This document shows, piece by piece, positions 50,072 to 61,661 of a stretch of 64,000 nt of DNA. Each line of letters begins with the position of its first letter. The first letter of the stretch is position 1. Under the pieces are notes generated by a model. It saw only the letters and a list, made by a program, of their open reading frames with translations. It was not told the origin of the DNA and did no database searches. The DNA comes from Acanthacorydalis orientalis (taxonomy: Eukaryota > Arthropoda > Insecta > Megaloptera > Corydalidae), in NCBI GenBank assembly GCA_034766995.1, contig CM068314.1, positions 24,651,608 to 24,715,607 on the forward strand. Reading direction: 5' to 3'. The translations under genes and the position numbers were made by a program.

Positions 50072-50634
50072 ATCCTTCTTTCTGTTACTCAGACAACACT
50101 GATATTTCTTGTTATCCACTATTATTCGATACTATCACTAATGATATATAATTAAAAATAATGATAGAAACGGCAAATATTGCTTTAATTCTCTCTTTTA
50201 TTTCAGAACCAACCCACGACACTGGTACGAATGCGTTATTTAAGAAATGTCAATTTATTGCACGTTTGGCGCGAGGAAGTAGAGTGATATTTTTAAATAT
50301 ATTTCTTTATGTTCTTGTAATACACATGTTCTATTGATACCAATCGCTGGTGTAAGGATTCCTAATTTAAAACTCTTCTATTCTTTCATAATTAGTAATT
50401 TTAATGAAAAATATTAGCGGTAAACGGTGTTTACTGCACTGACATGGGGAGTTTTAAAAGGAAACCGGGCTGGAAGAATGAATAAAACCTTCGACAAAGC
50501 AGCTGCTGATAAACATTTAAGAATTCATTTTTTATTTTAATATTTAACATATTAAAAAGCTACATTAGCCTTAAAAAGATGTTAAATTGTTCATAAAATT
50601 TCATATATGTAATAATAAAAAAAAACATATATAT

Positions 50635-50765
50635 AACCAAAATTATCCACAAAAAATTCGATGACGTCGATTTATTTATTTATAACGTCGATGTTTCTAT
50701 AGTACCCAAATATATTTATCTCATAATAAAATAAGTTGCAATGTATCTGCGATGATGATTATATA

Positions 50766-50771
<6 letters not shown>
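50635..50771 (+). mobile_element. CTAG-ended hairpin repeat, copy 6a (5' half)
   Basis: AAAATTATCCACAAAAAATT, GATGACGTCGATTTATTT, TTTCTATAGTACCC and TCTGCGATGATGATTATAT, then (TA)n from about 50773. The half ends at the same point as copies 3 and 7a. Confidence 0.8.
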
Positions 50772-50808
<37 letters not shown>

Positions 50809-50819
50809 ATATATATATA

Positions 50820-50962
50820 CAACAACACGTTACAATATATCTGCGAGAATGATTACAAACAAATGAATTTAAAAAAATATGTTTATTATTTCATTCGTTT
50901 ACAAGACATGCTTAAAATTATCAAATGGACGAGTGTAGTAAGCAAGGGGTGAAGCCCCCTAG
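50820..50962 (+). mobile_element. CTAG-ended hairpin repeat, copy 6b (3' half)
   Basis: Resumes after (TA)n at ACAACAACACGTTACAA and so repeats about 40 bp already present at the end of copy 6a. It goes on through AAAATATGTTTATTATTTC and ends AAGGGGTGAAGCCCCCTAG (CTAG 50959-50962), a clean terminal hairpin, then TGTG(TA)n. Confidence 0.85.
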
Positions 50963-52053
50963 TGTGTATATATATATATATAAATTTCTTATACCATTCA
51001 CTTAAATTTCATTCATTTTTATATATTTCAAATTTGAATTTAAATTGCTAGCGATAATAGTAATAAAATAAAATACTATTATAAAATTTTCTGTTCAAGC
51101 TTGTAAAAATATTCTAGGATATTGTGTAAACAATATCAGTCAATAACTCGTAAGATAAAACCTGCCCTTATATATGATATTTTGTTATAATCATGACATC
51201 AGACGACGATCAATACATTTCAGAATCTTGACAAACTAGTTTAAAATAATTAAGTTGTAAAATAACTCAATAAGGATAGAAACCTTTTATGAAAAATTTC
51301 AACTCCACTTTTAAGTTTTTGTATTATATATGCCATCGTCGTTGAGACTTTTACTCGCATATTATAATTCTCGATTCTTTCATGATTTTAACTGCAGATA
51401 GATACAATAAAAGATCTGAAACATTTAAAACACTATCCACCTGTCTTTTATTGTAGCAAATTAGTAACAAAAATGACAAAATAAATATTAAATTGAACAA
51501 ATAATAATTAATGGAAATTAAGACAATTAAATCTTGTTAAAAATATTCCAATTAAAAATAAAGTTAGTACGAATCTATTCAATGCTGGCTTTATACTGAA
51601 CGAAAAAAAATCTACAGATAACCTTTTTCTGATTCTTGCACACACGTTCACGAATGATCTACGTTTACGAATAATCGACTACACGTACGAACAGTCAATA
51701 TTTAAAATCAAAGGGTTGCCTCGTCTGTGGACAAGCAAGCAGCGTTAATGAGTTTTTAGCGGAAGTTAAAGAGAATAAATTAAACGAGAACTAAGAACAT
51801 TAATAATAGCTATATATGTGAACTTCGTGATTAAAATATATCTACTAAATGCAGACTCGGAAAATCATGTAATATATATATGAAACTTCATAAATGCTGA
51901 TTCTATCAAACATATAAATATTAATTTTGTAATAAAACTAAATTCATTCATCGAAAACATGCTCTATTGATCCATATTAAATATATAAAATTATGTACAT
52001 TAAATGAGAATCTGTCTTCTATTATTGTGATAAGTTCATAAAAATAACAACTA

Positions 52054-52093
<40 letters not shown>

Positions 52094-52354
52094 TATTTTC
52101 AACAATATAACACATATTATCGTTACATTTTCTAAATACGTTCCCTAATTATTTAAAAAATTGTTTATACACGAACATGATAATGTTTACTCTTCAATTT
52201 TCAAAATTAACATAATTATTAACACAGGAATCAAAATCAATAGATTACATATAAATAATTCTAAGCTAGGAAATACTTTCGACTTGAATAATTATGATGA
52301 TAATGTACCTTGTATTATTTTAATATTTAGCTGATAAAAACAACTCAACAATTA

Positions 52355-52391
<37 letters not shown>

Positions 52392-53199
52392 CTCATAATG
52401 AAATAAATCAAGAACGCATGAATGAGGAAGATAAATAATACAGAATATAGAAGAATGATCATCTGTTACCCTAATTATTTAAGTTGAACAAATGACTATT
52501 TAATTAGATAGTCATTAAGCAACGGTGTGCAATCACTACTTAAAAGACTAACTGAAAAATAAGAATAAAATATTAATTTTAAAAAGAATGCTATGATAAA
52601 AATGGAAACTACCAATCAGTACTACTATACAGTAAATGACCAATAGAGCAAATCAATAGAGAACATCAACTGTGTTGTTTAGAAATTATGATCTACCACA
52701 TAGGAATGTGCACTAATGACATACAATACTATGTGATTAAATCTATATACGAATTTACTATATTTTCAAATGTTCAGAAATATTAACTTAATTCGAATAA
52801 AATAACGACGAAAACCGTCACTAAAACAATAAAAATGGTCAATTATCCCTTATATATGGTTCTGGATTAGGACGTCTCACGAAACAACTCAATAAGAAAA
52901 TAAAACGTTTGTTAGTCGGTCAAGGCTCGGAGAAAAACGAATGAAGCGAAAAATTAAAATTGAATTAGTTATGTTTTCAGAATGGAGATAAATATAAGAA
53001 AACATTTGATTGAAATCCTCAGGGATTATCTCAAATTCAAAACGTGAGGTATACGTGATCATTTCTCAAAAAAAAAATGGATACTATTCTGTTTATGGAC
53101 GGAAGGAAAAACTTCAATCACCAATAAAGTTTCCTGGAAAGGTATTACAGAAATCATATTCATCCCCATAGAAATTTGAGGCTTGTATGTGTTGTGTGT

Positions 53200-53270
<71 letters not shown>

Positions 53271-53379
53271 GGTTATAATAAAATTATTATACATACAAAT
53301 ATTATTACAATTCGACATAGGAAATCGTACCCAAATTGTGATTGTATTGACAAAATCCAATTGTCTAGCTTGACATTGA

Positions 53380-53640
53380 CAGAAGACTGGCACATTTGTC
53401 ACATATGTTGTTTCGCACTATTTAATAAAACAGCGCGAATGTGTCACGAATAACCGATGTTGACTGTTAAAACTAGATGTTTCCTTCGGAAGGAGTTAAA
53501 TAATGGCTTTCATAAATGAACTGTCTTTGACGCATGAAAACTAAATGGGCGAGCATCGTTTTCCAATTCGGTTCATAAATTTACTGGAAGAGTTATTTTC
53601 TTGGTTACGAAACGTTTGACATGTACGTGATGAACAATTG
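53380..53640. other. GC-elevated island
   Basis: Mixed sequence with AACAGCGCGAATGTGTC, CCTTCGGAAGGAG and ATGGGCGAGCATCG, without a convincing frame or splice pair. It resembles conserved non-coding DNA in composition only. Confidence 0.2.
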
Positions 53641-54639
53641 TACAAATGATAGTAAAACGTGTCCTTTAGTTCGTGTTTATATAACTAAACTAAATTAACA
53701 TTTAACACCACAAAGACTAGAACTAAAACGCTTCTGTACATATTATGCATAAAGGATTTAACTAGAGCGTAAAGTTCTTCAATTATATACTTTTCAAGCA
53801 CAATGGACTAAATATTACCCTGCGTGTTTCTTTTAATAAAGGAAATAGTAGAAATTTACAAACAAAACATATTTTATATAAATATTTCAATATTTGATTA
53901 TAAAATTTTTAAAACAATTCACTGCGAAATAAGAACAAAAATATTTAAAATAAAATGTTCTGAAAAACTAAGAAAAGCATATATAATAAAACATTAATTA
54001 TATGTGAACAAAAAATAATGAACAAAATTAAATCTATACAAAAATTTCTCGATACTTAAAAAATTATACCTACGAAATAGAAAACGAATAATGTATTATA
54101 ATTACGTACAGAACCCATAAATAAATAAATAATAGAAAAATTAGATACAATAATAAATAATTAATTGCATTTTCTGTAAATATTAATAATTTTTCAAATA
54201 AGTTTCAGGCAAAAATAAGTCCCATTATAAATAAATTCTACGAAATTTTTAACACGTATACCTAAATTCTCATTTTCTTAAAAATATTATTTAATCAAAT
54301 ATCAATTTAAAAAAATATTATAAACGATAACTGAGATTTAAAAACAAACATTACACTTCATCATTAATTCGTTTTAAAATACTTTTGCGATTGTAACAAA
54401 AAAAAAATAAATAAATAAAGAATATAAATCTACAAATATACATTAAAAACCCATTCCACATGTCCAGTGACAACTGATCATTGAAAATAACATTTTATTA
54501 GACACATCGGAAAACAGTCCAGCGAATTTATTTTTGTAATCTCATAATCCAAATTTGGCACAACCCTAATTTAATTTCATTGTAACTGATTGCAATGATT
54601 AAATATTGATCATTTCACAAACTATTATCTCAATTGTTT

Positions 54640-54960
54640 AAAATGTCCATATGTGTGCGTATACGTCCTTCTAAGCCAATTCGAGCCGAAATTTCAAAAT
54701 GACAAATTGACTATACGTATGGAACGTAACGTTGATTTGTCAATTTCACATTTGTGCGAGATAGGGTACGAATGATAATCCAACTGCTACGCTGTACAAA
54801 ACAACACATGTTCATTCATAATGAATTTATGCTGAAATTGATTCTTGAATACATATACACGCCGAGGAAATTAATGCATTTTCCATTATTTTACACAGGA
54901 ACAGTAACACAAACAGTGATCGAAGGGTGGCGGTGCAGGACAACGATAAACATTTTTGTA
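54640..54960. other. GC-elevated island with short open frame
   Basis: A plus-strand frame of 70 codons (54754-54966) is open but shows no domain. AAGGGTGGCGGTGCAGG near 54925 is the GC-richest part. Not recognised. Confidence 0.2.
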
Positions 54961-55089
54961 TCGTAATTGAATGAAGTTCAATTTCCGAAAATATTATTAC
55001 ACCTTTCGATCAAAAAACATTTCATCGCATTTTATAAATAAAATTTACCTTATAAAAACAATACTATATATATATATATATATATATAC

Positions 55090-55123
<34 letters not shown>

Positions 55124-55184
55124 TTATATATATATATATATATATGAAACCAACACTGTTTTACCAATATATCTAATTATTAGA

Positions 55185-55256
55185 TAGGTAGAAAAATAAT
55201 TGCGGTTTTCGTTGTGAATTTGAATGTCATAAATCGAAATTATTTTTACTAACCTA
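55185..55256. mobile_element. 72-bp mariner-derived miniature element
   Basis: Left end TAGGTAGAAAAATAATTGCG, right end (minus strand) TTAGGTTAGTAAAAATAATT. The inner right part, GAATTTGAATGTCATAAA, matches the 3' terminal region of the mariner derivative at 15646 (GAATTTGAAAATCATAAA on its minus strand). So the element is the two ends of that mariner joined, with everything between lost, the same relation as human MADE1 to Hsmar1. Confidence 0.75.
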
Positions 55257-55648
55257 ATATTATAAATTTAATAAAAAAATGAAAGATCTAATACAGTTAA
55301 ATTAAAAAAAAAAAAACTAAAAAATATATGCATCTGCACAAACCAAATAAATAATATAACAACACAGAAAGTAAAGTTAATTACAATGGTTTAACTATTC
55401 ATAAAATAAACAAAACGTACGTTACAGGTATGAACAAAAAAATGTAATTATTTGCTGTATATTCTTGATTTTATTATAATTTGTTTATATTTCTTTAATG
55501 ATGGCTGTTTGGTTATAATAATATCTTTACATATTTTGATATTTATCACACACTTGTATAAAATGTTTATATATGTACATTATTATAATTCCCTCATTTT
55601 GATTATTATATTAATTAATTTTACAATATTATTTTAGTTATATATATA
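55257..55648. other. AT-rich spacer
   Basis: No gene or repeat beyond low-complexity AT. Confidence 0.7.
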
Positions 55649-55787
55649 AAATAGAAATTATCCTCAAAATTTTTCGATCACGTTGTTATTCATGACGTCG
55701 GGTTTCTATGGTATTCAAATATGTTTATCTCACATATATCAAATACACGTTGCAATCTGTCTGCGATAATGAATATATAGACATAGT

Positions 55788-55792
<5 letters not shown>
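55649..55792 (+). mobile_element. CTAG-ended hairpin repeat, copy 7a (5' half)
   Basis: GAAATTATCCTCAAAATTTT, TTCATGACGTCGGGTTTC, TCTCACATATATCAAATACA and TCTGCGATAATGAATATATA, then GACATAGTAAC and (TA)n at 55793-55839. It lacks the 3' half. Confidence 0.8.
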
Positions 55793-55840
<48 letters not shown>

Positions 55841-55842
<2 letters not shown>

Positions 55843-55990
55843 CCATGATGTCGATTAATTTATTTGAGATGTTGCTTCCATGATACTCAAATATGTTTAT
55901 TGTTTCGTTCAGTTACATATACATGCTTATAAATGACAAGTGGGCGAGCGCAGCGAGTCCGGGGTTTGATGAGCGCAACGAGTAACGCAA
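55841..55990 (+). mobile_element. CTAG-ended hairpin repeat, copy 7b, internally deleted
   Basis: ATCCATGATGTCGATTAATT, TGATACTCAAATATGTTTAT, then directly TGTTTCGTTCAGTTACATA and the GC block GTGGGCGAGCGCAGCGAG. About 85 bp between two internal copies of AAATATGTTTAT are missing, with one copy of that 12-mer kept. The terminal hairpin and CTAG are eroded. Confidence 0.8.
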
Positions 55991-56559
55991 GTGTATGTGT
56001 GTGTGTATATATATATATATATATAGTTAATATATGAATTAAAATTATTAAATTATTATTTTATTTAATAGTATTCAAATATATTATTTATTAAACATAA
56101 TTGAATGTCTATCATGATCAAATTTAACACAGACGTCTATATAAAGAAAAATGAATAGAAAAAAAACTATGAATCAAAACAAATATATACTTTATTTTGA
56201 ATGAATACGACATTAGTAAAGGGGTATTATTTTACATCACTAAAATTCGAATACCCGACAACATGATTTGAAATATTTACCAAATGAACCATTTGTTTAC
56301 AATTATCTGCCGATACTAAAATAAAATGTATAGCATGTCTCTAATAAAGATTCCTTAGCATGTACAACGTCCACAACATTTCATATTTAATCATCAGATC
56401 AATCGATCATCGGATAATTGAATCAAACTTTTAATGAAACGTAAACATGTTCGAAATGGATCAAAACATGTTTATACTAGTAGCTACGCTGCTAAATAAT
56501 GGAAGTGTTGTTGTCTCTATTCTACTTTCCGTCAATAACATTTCGTTTTCGAACAATGT

Positions 56560-56790
56560 AACATTATAAGCAGTGGTAAGCCACCTAATTGTTCCGCAAA
56601 TTAATAAAACACAAACGCGTGATCGGTTGACCACGGCTGCAAATACCAAACACGATGGCCCCGCAGCTGCTGTTTCCACGAAATTGGTTTGCAAACAAAA
56701 TTATTATCAGTTCAATTTGTGATGTAGGTGTAGAAACATATGGGTCCTGTTCCTGCTGCTTCGATTTTGAAAAAGAACTCGTGTGATATG
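56560..56790. other. GC-elevated island
   Basis: GATGGCCCCGCAGCTGCTG and CCACGAAATTGGTTTGCAAA give a mixed block with E-box (CAGCTG) cores. Frames on both strands are short and unrecognised. Possible conserved non-coding element. Confidence 0.2.
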
Positions 56791-57677
56791 AATACATATG
56801 TAAATATTATTCAGTTTTACTTTATTTATTTGCGAAATATCAAGGTTTTCATATTCGAGACTCGAATAAAAGTGTGTATACAACGAGTATCATTATTTTT
56901 TACGAGAAGTTCGTCTGATAATAATAAACATCAAGCTAAAACACTGCTTAGAATATCTAGCATGGGAAAATATTTTTCATTTGAAGCAAGCAATTGCGAT
57001 ATTTTGTCAAAAAATATATTAAATAAGTATTAATATCCACCAAAAATGTTCTTCTGTTTATAATGGTTGTATGAATTTAATGTTTGCATGTTAATATAAA
57101 CAGAAAGCTAAAATAAAATCAGGATTGATTTATAAAAATTACAATGAAAGCGCAGGAATCTATAAAAATATTTAAAAACAAGACCATGCCCGAGTCATTA
57201 TGTCGTTCGATACAAAATCAAAAAAAAAAAAACTACTTACAAAAAAATAGCTAGTATTTATTTTACGATTTTATATCCATATTATCATGTAATTAACCAT
57301 TACTATTTAATTAACTAAAATAAGAACAGAATTGTTGGCTTTTTAATTATTTTATGTATTTCTTATCTAGTTATTTGAAAATGAATGTATTACAAATATT
57401 ATTTGCTTAACACATAGATATCAAAATACTATATTATTTCTCTTCAAGACAAATAAAATAAAATAATTAGTTACTTCTTCACAGAGCAAAATTCCTCAAT
57501 AAGTTAAATACATTACACGTATATCTTTAAAATGACATCAAATAAAATTCACAAAAAAATATTTTGAAACTAAATTATCATGTTAATACTTAATGAAATG
57601 CAATATTTATTACTTTAATAAATTATTTAAACTATTCACAAAACTTTTCAATTTGAGAATTAAAAAAAATTAGTGTG

Positions 57678-57734
<57 letters not shown>

Positions 57735-58079
57735 TCCTCAACACACTTCAAGTCATTATTTAGTCTTGAAAACTTCGGCAAACATGAAATTCTGATTGAC
57801 TCCCAATCAACAGTGTCAATAGAAAGGATTGCAACCGGTAGGTTGATTGATGTTTATTTTTAATCACCTGATTCAAACTGGGTTTCGTTTCCAATTAAAA
57901 CAGTTACCATTCGAAAAAGTTTTACTCATTATTTAAACCGCCAGAACGTTTTAAATTTTACGGTGGTGATTTTTAAACGTGAAAAATTGAACTTTACACT
58001 GAAAATCATTGACAACAGTTACACATACAAAACAAAATCGAATTGAATTTAGTATATAAAATATTAAATTTTATATACT

Positions 58080-58132
<53 letters not shown>

Positions 58133-59479
58133 AATTGTGTATGTTAATATGAAACGTTATAAATATATTTTATTGGCAAAAATATACATAAAAACGAACG
58201 ATAATAATTTATTTACAACACGGAATTTAAACATGAATACATAATTTTAAAAATTGCACGACCTGCTGGAAAGACTATTGATATTTGTGGTAAATATCAG
58301 TCGGAGATGATTCGAAAATTATTGAACGGCATGTGCAACGACCGTACAACGAAATCTGACACAATTTAGTAGCTAGTTTACGCATGAATATATTTTAATT
58401 TACCGCCTGTTTAATGAAACTCGTATATGGCTATTATTCCATATGATCGATCAAAGGATTAAATGAACTTTTCAACGTAATTTGCAATTAAAAAATAAGC
58501 ATTAAAATGTCAAGGGTGGCATTTGAATTTAAATGTGTCGAACATAAAAGTCGCAATACTATAATTTATAAGAAAATTATACAATTGTATTCGTATAATC
58601 AAAAACGCTAATGGGATTTGCGGTAGACTGTTTCAGAAAATATCTCTAAAAAAGCAAAATAATTCAATGAAAATTAAACGAGATTACATATGCGATACAT
58701 TGGCAAGCACAGTTGTTCCACTCGGGAAATCAAAGTTCTCGCTTGACTAATCATTTAAATCGAGCTTTTTCTTCCTTTTTTTCTCTCGTAAAGACTGAAA
58801 TGATCCGAATTATGTCGATAGAACATCTTTTTATTGATATTTTGTAATGATTTAGTATTCACTCGTAATATGATTAAAAATGATATCCTTGATATAACTT
58901 TCGATATGATTGACAAATGAAATAAAATTTAAATAACTGATTTTCTTGAAACGAAACAAAGGGATTTATTTTTTATCTATAAAAGTAATATACTGTTCTG
59001 TGTTCTGTTAAAAATATGAGTATATTCAAATGTACTTTTATTGTTTTCAATATTCCATTTATTTTAATTGGTTGTCTAACATCTTCTCTATTTTAATCAC
59101 GAAAATATCAAACAGAAAAATAAATGAAGATTTACATTTCTTTTTATTGAACATTTTTCATTTTAACGATGTTGTACATCACTTTGAATCTATAGACAAT
59201 AAAACACGCATAACAGATGTTGATATTTTATTTGTAATAAACACTTTTTACAAGCACATAAACAACTCTTGAAACCATTTCATTATAAGAACAATTTGAA
59301 ACAAAGAACACGCGGAAACAAAAAAATCAACAGCATATACATAAATATATCAAAAAAAAAAAAACTTTATAATACCAATCCTACTAATATTTTCCTGTTA
59401 TTTTACTGTTATCGTGTTACCCGTTGAAATGCAGACAGAAAACGATATAAAAACCATATAAATAAAAAAAAAATGTTAC

Positions 59480-59780
59480 AACACTGTATAAAACACGCAT
59501 GAAAGCGTTATTCGCCATGTAACCGCACGCGTCACCTTTTACATAACGGCTCAAGCGTTTGCAACGATTTATATCAAAATGACGTTTGAAAATACGCTGA
59601 CGGTTCTGCCAGTGTTTCAGAAGTTGAATGCGTGTAAAAAATGAACGTCTTGATCGAATGAGCTCGTGATTTATTATCTCGTCACGTTAAAAAAAAGATG
59701 TTATAAAATAGTAAGTGTGAAAACACGCGAAAAATGTGCGTGTGCGCCGAGTAAATGAAAATTATAAAATGTCCACTAAT
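59480..59780. other. GC-elevated island
   Basis: CpG-bearing sequence (AACCGCACGCGTCACC, AATACGCTGACGGTTCTGCC, GTGCGTGTGCGCCGAG) just 150 bp downstream (in minus-strand sense) of the exon-like segment at 59930. No frame or splice pair of its own was seen. Confidence 0.25.
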
Positions 59781-59929
59781 TGGCTGTAGTAACATTATAA
59801 CACAGAACCGATATGTGTTATAGTCTTGCTATAAGCCGATCCTTAAGTCTTATAAAATGGCGCATATATGTTTAAACAATAATAATACAACATATAACTA
59901 AATAAAAAAAGAATGAATGTAAAACTTAC

Positions 59930-59952
59930 CCCAATATTCTTTGTAATTACAC
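59930..59952 (-). other. candidate 23-nt microexon, minus strand
   Basis: Minus-strand 3' splice site TATTTTTTGTTTGCAG is followed by 23 nt and a consensus donor (GGG then GTAAGTTTT). Two frames are open: VITKNIG and CNYKEYW. The phase of CNYKEYW would join the 66-nt exon at 36905 in frame and that of VITKNIG would join its other frame, so phase does not decide. Both splice sites are strong, which is rare by chance, but the exon is too short to judge by coding content. Confidence 0.35.
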
Positions 59953-60195
59953 CTGCAAACAAAAAATATATCAATTAATATTGAAAGTTACAATTGAATT
60001 AGAGAAGTACACGGATTAATTTTAATTAATTTACAAAATAACAATTCGCAGCAACTACTAAAAAAATTATCATCTGTTTATGATTCTCGCAAAATATTTC
60101 ATTTTTCTAGAATTAATTAAGAAACAATAGAATATATATATATATATATATATATCTGAATACATGAATAATAATGAACAAAGAATATATTTATC

Positions 60196-60258
<63 letters not shown>

Positions 60259-60596
60259 TTGTATGTGTGTGTTTGTATATAATATTTTTTCTAATAATGT
60301 ACATAAACAAGAAACAATTTCGTAAAATCACGATCTTTCGTAATGAATGTAAAGAATGTATTTACATGAATGAGCATTCTGCTATAGATGTGTACATTTG
60401 AATCAGAAGGCATTCTGAAAGTGGCAGTTGGCACGTCGCCAAGTTGAAAATTGAAGCTTATTAACAACATTCAAGCAAAATTTCACTGCAAACAGATCAA
60501 TTTAAGTTCTGTTCTGAGCAATATCCTTGTGACAGTACAGAGAGTGATTAAACACTTGCTCTAAGTAGGAACGCTTTTCGCTACTCTATTATTACA

Positions 60597-60654
<58 letters not shown>

Positions 60655-60663
60655 TATATATAT

Positions 60664-60908
60664 AAAATCAAAATTATCCAAAAAAAATTTCGATGGCGTC
60701 GACTTATTTATGACGTTAAGGTTTCATGGTACTCAAATAAGTTTATCTCATATATAAAACAGCAACGTTACAATCTGTCTGCGATAATGATTATATAGAC
60801 ATAAATGAATCTTAAAAAATATGTTTATTATTTCATTCGGTTGCATGCAGAGGCTTATAACTAGCAAAAGGGGTTGGTGCACGCAGTGAGCAGACAGAGA
60901 AGCCCCTA

Positions 60909-60909
<1 letters not shown>
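60664..60909 (+). mobile_element. CTAG-ended hairpin repeat, copy 8, full length
   Basis: About 246 bp, plus strand. Begins AAAATCAAAATTATCCAAAA after TATAT. It has GATGGCGTCGACTTATTTAT, CATGGTACTCAAATAAG, CATATATAAAACAGCAACG, TCTGCGATAATGATTATATA and ATTTCATTCGGTTGCATG, then a degenerate GC block and GAGAAGCCCCTAG with CTAG at 60906-60909, followed by TG(TA)n. (TA)n on both sides (60602-60660 and 60911-60987). Confidence 0.85.
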
Positions 60910-60987
<78 letters not shown>

Positions 60988-61106
60988 CTTTTATAATAAG
61001 AAAATATAATAAATATAAATATCAAATATTTTTTCCATATTTCAAAAAAGAAATACACATAAAATTATAGTTTTAAATATGTATAAATATATATATATAT
61101 ATATAT
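60910..61106. repeat. (TA)n tracts between repeat copy 8 and mariner derivative
   Basis: TA arrays at 60911-60987 and 61087-61106 flank a short AT-rich spacer. The second array ends in the TA that borders the mariner derivative. Confidence 0.9.
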
Positions 61107-61149
61107 AAGGTTGGTAGAAAAATAATAGTAGTTTATGACCTTTAAATTC

Positions 61150-61489
61150 ATACACATTTTTCTACTTCCGTGTTTTTAAGTGGTCCAGAACTGTTGGATG
61201 ATTAACGCTTTACTTTTGTGCAAGCTCTCGAATTGTTGAGTGATTCAGACTCAAATAACGCCTTTGGTTGGTCGTTATGAACTGAAGAAAAATTCCCGCG
61301 ACCTGCTTCATCTTCAAGGCTCTCGTCCCCAGCACGAAATTTTTGGATCCACCATTGCACCGTACGTTTCTTCACAGTACCCACACCAAAAGCATTGTTT
61401 AATTTGCGAGCAGTTTCTGCTGCTTTACCAACCGATTTGAACTCATACAAAAAAATTGTTGATAATTTCTTCTTTTCTAACTTTAACAC
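61150..61489 (-). pseudogene. mariner transposase N-terminal remnant
   Basis: Starts MLKLEKKKLSTIFLYEFKS at 61489 and continues GKAAETARKLNNAFG and RTVQWWIQKFRAGDESLEDE, the first helix-turn-helix, unbroken for about 60 residues. A frameshift follows; the other frame then gives NHSTIRELAQK and NHPTVLDHLK (second helix-turn-helix), ending in the 3' terminal region. Compared with 15690-16036 it is better preserved. The catalytic domain is absent in both at the same point. Confidence 0.87.
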
Positions 61490-61661
61490 AATAGTCCAAT
61501 TTGAAACAAAATTAATACTGAAACTAAAACCGATTTTACGAAAATACAGACCGAAAAATGCACTTTAAAATGTTATTAACATGAACACGATGAAATAACA
61601 CTTTCATTGAAAAAAATATAGTCAGAATTCAGAACACAAAAACCGTGATTATTTTCACTGT

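Larger units (their letters stand above)
49250..50634. other. AT-rich stretch with GC-elevated islands
   Basis: (TA)n at 49444-49462. Islands at 49530-49790, 50010-50060 and 50440-50510 (AAAAGGAAACCGGGCTGG, AAAGCAGCTGCTG). No gene supported. Confidence 0.55.
50983..55184. other. AT-rich stretch with microsatellites and islands
   Basis: (TA)n at 52058-52086, 52356-52390, 53199-53268 with (AC)n, and 55062-55145 (three TA arrays split by CATTTATA). GC-elevated blocks at 51640-51780 (CGTCTGTGGACAAGCAAGCA), 53380-53640 and 54640-54960. No gene seen. Confidence 0.6.
55991..60663. other. AT-rich stretch with microsatellites and islands
   Basis: (TA)n at 56004-56025, 57680-57730, 58083-58132 with (GT)n, 60133-60155, 60200-60250 and 60602-60660. 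GC-elevated blocks at 56560-56790, 58250-58450 and 59480-59780. Exon-like segment at 59930-59952. No gene established. Confidence 0.6.

Noticed and set aside
59030..59272. 80-codon plus-strand frame
   Set aside because: Phe/Ile/Asn-rich translation of AT-rich DNA, no domain, no splice signals or promoter.
965..60401. Many open frames rich in Tyr-Ile, Cys-Val or Thr-His
   Set aside because: They are translations of (TA)n, (GT)n or (AC)n arrays, open because the repeat has no stop in those frames; no start context, splice signals or domains.
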